A stretch of DNA of 64,000 nt, from positions 31,208,134 through 31,272,133 of the forward strand of contig CM034610.1 in assembly GCA_020091685.1 (NCBI GenBank), given 5' to 3'. Below, one piece after another: positions 56,782 to 64,000 of this stretch; positions within the stretch are counted from its first letter, which is position 1; each line of letters begins with the position of its first letter. The translations under genes were made by a program, and so were the position numbers. This stretch comes from Lutjanus erythropterus (lineage: Eukaryota > Chordata > Actinopteri > Lutjaniformes > Lutjanidae). The notes below the pieces were generated by a model that saw only the letters and a program-made list of their open reading frames with translations, did no database searches and was not told where the DNA came from.

Positions 56782-59209
56782 CTGGAGACAGAGACAGACG
56801 GAGACAGAGACAGGTCACACAGATGGACTCTGTCAGTGGTGGACTCCCTGGGCTCCCTGGCTCAGTTTATGAGACTGTTCCTGTTAAGGTTTGATTTGTC
56901 ACATACTGCATTTCTATCAGCGACATCAGACTCTGATATATCAGAATTGTATTTTAAAGAAAAAAATATTTATCAGCTGGTGGTGATGGAAGACTAACAG
57001 CGGGGCAGTTATGGGCAAATTCAAGCTGTATTTCCACTACATACTCAACTCCACTGTATTCGCTTTTGTTACTGTTTTTCCACAGCAACTTGTGAGAGCC
57101 ATAGGGATTCATATTGTTCCAGAAAATGAGACATTTTCTATCCTGGAAATAGAAGCTCACTATTCCAGGAAATGCACTTGTTTTTCAGGTATAATTTTGG
57201 CTATACCGTCAAAACACTTCAGGCAGATAACAAGGAGAATTGTGGGTTCAAAACCTGACCACTTTAGTCTATTATCTGGTGGTATTAATAATTATTAAGA
57301 CAGAAGAACACCATTTCAAACATTAATAAACATTATAATGAACATAATATAAACTGTGAATGCTGCATGCAGCTTGACCTTCTGCGGCTGCATGGATGAC
57401 ATGCTAACTTTAATTCCTGTGATCTGTCATCGTCTGACTGAACAGCCTCATGGAAGTGATATTTTATAATTATTCATATGATGAACAAATGATATTTGTT
57501 AAAACAAGTTGGTATTTTCAATCTTATTCCAGTGAGCGGAGACAGATTCCATATTCTGTTTGCATTCAGAGGCTGCTGCTGTGACTCCAGCAGGGGGGTG
57601 TGCACACCGCTATGTTACAAACAGCCTAATAAATTTAATGATCATTCAAAATTAAAAAGCAAAAGCTCTCATTCACTTGGTGTGAGATTTTAGACAGATT
57701 CGTTAGGAACTTCTGGCCATCTTTCTGCAGTGAGTGGGTGTATTTTACCACAGCCAACTGTACGGGGTTGATCTGTCATATGCCACCATCTCTGCCAGTA
57801 TTTCACCCAGAGGTGTTTTGGATAAAGTATGAATCCAGTGAAATTTTGTCTCATATTCCAAATGTTGCAGAAAACCTCAGTCCAGTGCATTTGGTCCCTA
57901 GTTTTTCATCTTCATTGTTTAATCCTTTGAAGTATTTCCACACAGAACTGGTGACAGACATTGTGTGTACATTTACTGGCAGAGTGACAACTTCACTGCT
58001 CACCTTTTCCTCTGTCACTCTCTGCTGCTCACTCTCCCTCTCTCACAACACACGCTGCTCTTATAACAGAGGATATGAAGGGATGGTGTTCTGCACCTTG
58101 TTATAAACAATAGCATGGTGTTGCGGGCTGCCGTCTTTGAGTGAATTCAAAAAATTTATGGTTGCATTTTTAAGAGCCAAGCTTAGCTTAGTCATAACAG
58201 GCAGTGGAAATACAGCTTTAGGGCTCTGTCACACCTAACCTGTGTGGTTCAGTGAAAACAAACTGTTTAGTTTGAACATATCAGAGCATGCATGGAGAAC
58301 GCTAAAGAACAGGAGTGAGGAAGCTGCACCTACCCCCTGTAGACTCTGAGCAGCAGTTAGCAGCAGCAGAAAAAAAGCAGAAGAGAGAAGAACATTAAGA
58401 GCAAGAGCAGAGCAAAAGTGAAACCAACATACAAAGAGAGGAGGAAAACAGACAAAGTAGCCACATTCATTTCTAAGGTTGTCATATGTCCTGTGCAAGA
58501 GTTAATGTGATGATGTGTTTTTAATGTGAAAGAAAGTATTAAAATGTTCAGACAAGTATCTTACAAATCAGACTTAAGAACACACATTCATCCACTGACT
58601 GGGGGGCGGGCCCTCCTGATGTGGCATAGAGCCACTGCAGAGGGGGTGTGACTGACCGGAGGAGAAATATAGAAGGAAACAAGAAAGTTAAATGAATATG
58701 ATTTATGTAGGGGAAATAAATCAACAAGAGTTTGTTGATGCTGCTGCAATAACTTTTATTTCACTAAAATTCAACTTGACTGGAGCTGATTCCCCAATTA
58801 TTGTTAGTGATTGAAAATAACTGTGGGGTGAGGGGTGTGTGAACTTTTGTCAGCTTCTTTGGGAATCACCACAATAATCACCATGACACCTGCTGTGGAT
58901 TAATCCAAGAGAAACTCATCTTGGAGCCCATCACCAAATCTTGCCTTATTAGTGTCTGCAACAAGGATCACACTGGGACACCCACAAATAAACAAATGTT
59001 CTGCTGAGGCCTCTTCTGTGGTACTAAGTGTGATCTATGCACCTCTTCCTCTGTGGATCTGCCAGAAAAAGAAGTTGAAATATGACAAACACTCACTTTT
59101 CCAGCAGAGCCAGGGCAGTGGCTGGGTTCACTCTCAGGTATTTGGAGGTTGGTTGGCCATAGTCTGCCAGGTAAGTGGACCAGTCCCACACCATGAACAG
59201 GTCCAGGAG
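56655..59209 (-). CDS. exoc6: Exocyst complex component 6, last two coding exons (partial gene)
   Basis: The exons are 59209-59097 and 56781-56655 on the minus strand, joined across a 2.3-kb GT-AG intron. They encode the C-terminal 79 residues and a TAA stop. The peptide begins LLDLFMVWDWSTYLADYGQP and ends KQLRSLVNGMSS, which I recognise as the EXOC6 (Sec15A) C terminus. EXOC6 is a subunit of the octameric exocyst that tethers secretory vesicles to the plasma membrane; Sec15 binds Rab11. The rest of the gene lies to the right of this window. EXOC6B is an alternative, but the VVKQLRSLVNGMS ending and the neighbouring cyp26a1 favour exoc6. Confidence 0.93.
57023..58218. mobile_element. Terminal-inverted-repeat element in the last exoc6 intron (dispersed repeat copy 2)
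   Basis: AAGCTGTATTTCCACT at 57023-57038 is exactly inverted at 58203-58218. The interior 57110-57965 is the partner of 1500-2395. About 1.2 kb, non-coding. It sits between exoc6 exons without touching splice sites. Confidence 0.8.
58219..59096. other. Remainder of the last exoc6 intron
   Basis: Unique intronic sequence, no other feature. Confidence 0.6.
59097..59209 (-). CDS. exoc6: exoc6 penultimate coding exon
   Basis: This exon has 113 nt: 37 full codons plus two bases of a split lysine codon. The acceptor is CTCTGTAG and the donor is GTGAGT. It encodes the Sec15 C-terminal helices, with SKYLRVNPATALALLEK at the end. No further upstream exoc6 exon is recognisable between 59210 and 64000. 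Confidence 0.94.
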
Positions 59210-59852
59210 CTACAGAGCACACAGAGACACAACAGATTACAGGTTACAGTAATCCTCAAACGACATGGCAAATACACCCTGTGAGTCCAGCCAACATATG
59301 TGTTCTGAATCAAAAGCCAGGCAGAATGAGAGGTGTGTTAGAGGCAGGTCAGGAGCGGGGTCACATAATGTGGCGACGGTAAACACTTGTGTCTGCTGGG
59401 TCACCGAGTCACTCTGAGACGCCGAGACAAGACAGAAGAGTGAGAGGAGAGTAGATGGGTGGAGGGAGGGGGTTCTGCTGCTACATGATGAGTGTTAAGT
59501 GTGAACAGGAACGTTTCAAATGACCCTCCCATGACCCCTGGTTAACCTGATGGAGATGACCTCCCCACCCACACACAGTGTATGCTAATGTCATAGGGTG
59601 AAGCAGCTGGGTGTTTGGGTCATGTTGAAAGAGCAGTGAAAGAACAGCTTAGTGATAATAGCATTATTCAGCTGAGAGAGACTCCGACACACAGAGAGAG
59701 GCTTAGCAACAATGCCATTATTCTCACCTGGAGCTAAGTGATGAGCCACGAGCAGACATGTAGAGGGTGCCACATCTTACTCTGACGCTCACTCAACTCT
59801 CCACAGATCACCACAACCAACACAGTCTACCCAACTTAATACAATCATTCTC

Positions 59853-60654
59853 TTAAGGTCCACTGTGTCAGATTTAGAGGGACTTATTGGCAGAATATGG
59901 CAGAAATGCAATATAATATTCACAAGCATGTGTTCATTAGTATATAATCACGTGGAAATAAGAACTGTTTTCATTACCTTTGAATAAGCTCTTTACGTCT
60001 ACAGAGGGAGCAGCTCCTCTTCATAGATATATTAAAAGGAACTAGAAGTTTTCTAGCTCCTGGGTTCACTTCCTGGTTATACAGCCCACAGAATATGCAC
60101 GGTAGTGTTTCCCCCCTCTACCCATAGATTTTACATTGTGATGATGTCGCTCATTTTTAAATAACTTTTTCGGCTCGAGGAAAGTTTTGCAAATAAAAAA
60201 CCTCCATGGATCAAAAACTCAGAATAGAAGAGTCACAAATGATCTTGTTTCCAGTTCAAAGTGTCCTGTCAACACAAACGTTTATAATGGTGGCCTATGA
60301 GGGAAAATGTTTTGCGCGTGGGGATGAGGAATTTTTCGCTGCAATAGAGAGCCTACGTCACACCATTTCCAGTGTGCCTTGTGGGACCTAAATTTGGAGA
60401 GAATATGAACAGTAGCCTATGACAAGACACAAATTCATTTTTTGATTTTGTTTGAACTGTGCCACAAATAACACACACAATGTTTGTCAATTTAAAACAC
60501 AGAAAGTATAAGAAACAAACAAGAAAGGTTGTAGTTTAGTGTTTAGTGTAAGTTTTCTGTGAAACCACAATATACACCACCAACATCAATCTCACTGCCC
60601 CTTATAACCTTATCTTACTTCAAGTGTTTTATCCAGCAACGCCTGGTCCTTTAA
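59853..60654. mobile_element. TTAA-flanked MITE, family M3, copy 3
   Basis: The tips TTAAGGTCCACTGTGTCAG and CTGGTCCTTTAA carry TTAA at both ends (59853-59856 and 60651-60654). The interior AGAATATGGCAGAAATGCAA matches the copy at 45307. The longest copy of the family here. Confidence 0.82.
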
Positions 60655-60739
60655 TCAGCCGTGAAGAGAAAGAACGAGTAAGACCTGATGTTGTGTCACT
60701 ACATCCTGATATGGAAACACACAGGCATCATAGCTTCAG

Positions 60740-61150
60740 CGGCTAATGTTAGCTTTTGCTTATGCGACTGTAGTGGCGTAATTTTCAACATGATGTAATC
60801 TTCAACATGATGCCCATCCAGCACAAAGTCCTCTCTCGCTAATATATAAAAAACACTCCATTCTTAAACAGAGTACTGTTGGAGGCCTCATTAAAAAGAA
60901 CGCTCCATTCTGAAGTAGTGTACTGAAAAGATCAAACCACACAGACTAAAAATACACAAATATATTTGACTGTAAGCCAAAATGTTCAAAGTGGGAGGAG
61001 GCTCCTAAATAGTATATAACAAGGTGTTTTGCACCTCTTTCTTCAGTCTAATCCTGGGTTTGACTCAAGCTTGTTTCTACCTAGAGAGATCAATAAACTT
61101 TGTGTGGCAGACTTTGTTGCTCTTCCAGTGATTTTTCCAGACTTTGCCTG
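60740..61150 (+). repeat. LTR-like stretch (possible solo LTR)
   Basis: A TATA-like AGTATATAAC (61011) is followed about 75 bp later by AATAAA (61092). Upstream, CTCCATTCT-AA-TA/GTGTACTG is repeated in tandem about 47 bp apart (60857 and 60904), like U3 enhancer repeats. No flanking coding region or defined ends were found. Confidence 0.3.
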
Positions 61151-62390
61151 ATTCTTCTTTTTGATGGTTTTGAACTTTGAAAATATACAAGTGATAACAG
61201 TGGTTTTTTATTAAGGTTTTTAGGGTGTTGTGGCTCTAAACCCAGACCTTACTGGCCTATTTTTCTGGGCCTTTTTGTCACAACACGACTTCTGTGTGTG
61301 CAATCTTTCTAATTACATTTCTTCACAGTCTGATACTTCAACAGTTGTACGACAATTTTTCAAGTCAAGACAGTCATGGTTTATCTTTTAAATCGACAAA
61401 CATCATATGTGTGATTTGTGGTACAATTCCAACAGATTCAAAACATATTTCTTGTCACACCATTAACTACAGTTCATATTTTAACACACTATTATCGTTT
61501 TAATGTGTTTTACAGTGAAAATGAGAATAATGACGCAAATCACATTGCAATTGCAATATCAGTCAAAATAATTGCAAATAGATATCAAAATCTTTCAGGC
61601 CTATTATGAACATATACTCATGAATATTAAATTCCATTCCTGACTTATTCTGCCAAGAGATCCCCCTAACACTGGACCTTGAAGACATGTTAAATTCAGT
61701 TGGTCATGATGCTTGTGTACTGACTGACTGCAGTGTTTCAGTGGTCAGTAAACCATTTATGATAGGCTGCTTTGTTCTAAAAAACAATGCACTCTGCAGA
61801 GGATAAATACTCTCATGTTTACTTGTTATTAGTTGGGCTGTTCCTTTTATGTTTTCCACAGATCTGGAACTTTTAATATTGAGTATCTGCTTCTAATACC
61901 AAGTCCTGAGCTGACATGCATTATTTTCCTACAAAAAGCAGTTGCATAATTTACCCTGAGGCCTACATGAAAATAACCCTACTATATGAAGTTCAAGCTA
62001 TCAATCAAACACTAAGAAAGATTTAATAATTTCATGTAGTGCTTTAATTCAGCTGAATGCCTTATGTAAACTATAGCTAGATGTTTTTGCATCTGCTCTG
62101 GTCTGGTCTGCTATGTTATCAACACTACACAGGACCTGTAATGCAGTTTAAAAACTTCAGGAATCAACACACAAAAAAAGAGGATTCTTCGTGAATTTAA
62201 AACCGTTTCCAAGTTAGAACCATTTCTAAATCTGACTCACACCACTTCACTGTGTTCAACTGCAGTGAAGACAATGATCAGTGTAATCTAGGAGGACTCT
62301 GCTGGGCGAGCCGAGTCATGTTATCATAAGTGTCAAATAGTAAACACTTCAAAAAATTCTTTTGGCATCAGAGAGATAAAGAGAGATAGG

Positions 62391-62425
<35 letters not shown>

Positions 62426-64000
62426 AGGCAACTGTCACCGTGGAAAGGTCGGACTGTACAAGTACTGGAAAAGATCTACTGGGAGTGATTATGTTGAACG
62501 GTTGCTCTAAATTCCTGTTGCTCCCCTCTCAATAGTTAGAGCTTTGGGCAGTGATTGAAAGAATAGGATCACAGATACAAACGGCCACAAAGGGCAGCTG
62601 GGCTCACTGTTAGAGGTAGAGTGAAAAGCTTTCTGACATTACGACCTGGATCCAGATAACCGGCTAATGGATAGATAATTAGGGGTGTCCCTGACTAAGA
62701 TTAATGATTATTCAATGATTTGTTTTTTTTTTCTTTAGTTCAATGCACACACACACACACTAAACTACGATATCAGCCTACAGTAATACTTGTGTGTTAA
62801 TTCTTTTCTTCCTCACCTACGATGTGAAAACATCAGATTTTCACACAGTCACACAAAGTAAAAGTGTGCGTCCTCCTACAGTTAAGTTCTAAATCAGTGG
62901 ACGGTTGCAGCAGCTCTGCAGTGGCTGTCTGGTGTTACCTGCCTTGCAAGCTCCTCGCTGCTTCATGCCGTAACTAAAGGATTTATTTCAACCAACCAGA
63001 GGTGGCGATTGTTGGAACAGTGAAAAGATGAACCATGATATTTTTGGTGTTTTATTTTGTGTCTGTCAAGTTTGAATGAAGCTGATGATGATGTTCGCCA
63101 AATCAACATACACTTAGGTCTGAATCAATCACTCCACACTTCCCGCTCCCAGCTCCTGCACAAAACTGTTTTGAAAAAAAAAAAAATATAAATATATATA
63201 TATATATATTTGAAATGTGTATTTTGAAGAACAGACTGCTTCACTTATGAAACAGTTTTAGTAAACATTTGAATTGCGACAAAGCGGTGATGAAGCTGCA
63301 TCCAGCTGATGTCCAGGGTTAGGCTGACGTGAACATTTATGATTAACAGAAAGAGCCTGAGAGAACGAAAGAAGAGAAGGAGATGTGTGTGATTTCTCAA
63401 AAGGATGGTGTCAGATAAATCAAGTCCTTCTGACATTACTTCATGGTTTGTTGTTAAACTCTTAGGTTTCACCTTTACATTGAAACAATAAGCCAGGGTG
63501 GCGTTCTGAAACCCTAGAAACGCCTCTCTGCTTTCCTTCCCTTTATACACTTGTGAAGCTTCACTTTAGACGTCTCCCGTTATTTTCTATTGTCTCAATG
63601 ACTTGCATTGTTTGGTATAGAAGACTTTATAAAGGAAGATGAGACTATTCCCTTTGGTCACTGTGGGCTTGTCAACAGAGACTGGTGGTCCAGAGGTGAG
63701 AACACATCAACCCCAGGTCTGACAGATTAATTTTACTCTGGGTCAGGCTCCATGTTGTATGATGGATGTTGGCTCTGTGTTGAATGACTGAGGGCGTTAT
63801 GTGAAGCTCCAACTGTACATACAGCCCCTGTCACACATGTCAGCTTCATGTGTGAGGAAGATCCAGCCCTTTCTCAAGCTGTTCGTCTGCTCAGTACAGG
63901 AGCATTTCATAAATAAGCAAAAGTAGCACCATTCTTGTACATACAAGAAGGTATGAAGTTCTTAAATCAGTAAGATTTGGTTCACAAATACACCAGAAAA

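Larger units (their letters stand above)
59210..64000. other. exoc6 intron sequence running off the window
   Basis: No exoc6 exon was recognised to the right of 59209, so this is probably one intron of at least 4.8 kb. It holds a TTAA-flanked MITE, an LTR-like stretch, a (GT)n run at 62392-62424 and a (TA)n run at 63186-63209. A small exon could be missed by eye. Confidence 0.5.

Noticed and set aside
59346-59363. AGGTCA and GGGTCA half-sites in the exoc6 intron
   Set aside because: The spacer is six bases (DR6), not a standard RAR/RXR element.
62930-62975. Possible exoc6 exon ending at a CAG|GTAACA donor
   Set aside because: The upstream translation does not resemble the residues expected before LLDLF in EXOC6.
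63245-63550. 101-codon minus-strand open frame as a possible upstream exoc6 exon
   Set aside because: The sequence does not resemble Sec15 and lacks suitable splice sites in frame with the known exons.
1-64000. Search for CRISPR arrays, operons or toxin-antitoxin-like systems
   Set aside because: The DNA is vertebrate. Repeats here are microsatellites, minisatellites and transposons without regular repeat-spacer structure.

Overview
The window is vertebrate nuclear DNA, almost certainly from a teleost fish and probably a percomorph-type genome. The evidence is two split genes with GT-AG introns, many CA/GT microsatellites, and dense short non-autonomous DNA transposons, a tRNA-derived SINE and an L2-like LINE tail of types I associate with fish genomes. 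The only protein-coding genes I can support are cyp26a1 (complete) and the 3' end of exoc6. Both lie on the minus strand.

Layout. Positions 1-29.85 kb are a gene-poor flank downstream of cyp26a1. It holds hAT-type and TTAA-flanked MITEs, a long fold-back element, an L2-like LINE 3' end, microsatellites and unique non-coding DNA. Positions 29.85-35.35 kb are the cyp26a1 transcription unit: seven exons, 488 residues, every catalytic motif intact, with a MITE in intron 2 and a hairpin repeat in intron 5. Positions 35.35-37.5 kb are its upstream control region. A TATA box sits at 35375-35381. A proximal DR5 retinoic acid response element (RARE) lies at 35433-35449 and a second canonical DR5 at 37042-37058. 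Between the two DR5s are a GC box and a roughly 108-154 bp tandem repeat. Positions 37.7-56.6 kb are intergenic and full of repeats, including a SINE nested in another element and a decayed hAT-like transposase region. Positions 56.65-64 kb carry the last two coding exons of exoc6 and part of the intron before them. The rest of exoc6 lies beyond the right edge.

How the genes fit together. CYP26A1 oxidises and clears all-trans retinoic acid. The two DR5 elements are the expected means by which retinoic acid bound to RAR/RXR induces its own degrading enzyme. EXOC6 is an exocyst subunit; I infer no functional link, only conserved synteny. In tetrapods the order is EXOC6-CYP26C1-CYP26A1 in one orientation. 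Here exoc6 and cyp26a1 keep order and orientation, but no cyp26c1 exon is recognisable in the roughly 21 kb between them, as expected for one duplicated teleost paralogon that lost it.

I found no RNA genes, CRISPR arrays or prokaryotic features, and no convincing novel multi-gene system. The most useful leads are the second DR5, a perfect DR1 nuclear-receptor site beside the exoc6 3' end, the tandem repeat between the two RAREs, and a family of hAT elements that each carry an expanded degenerate minisatellite. All family assignments are by eye and from memory; no search was run.
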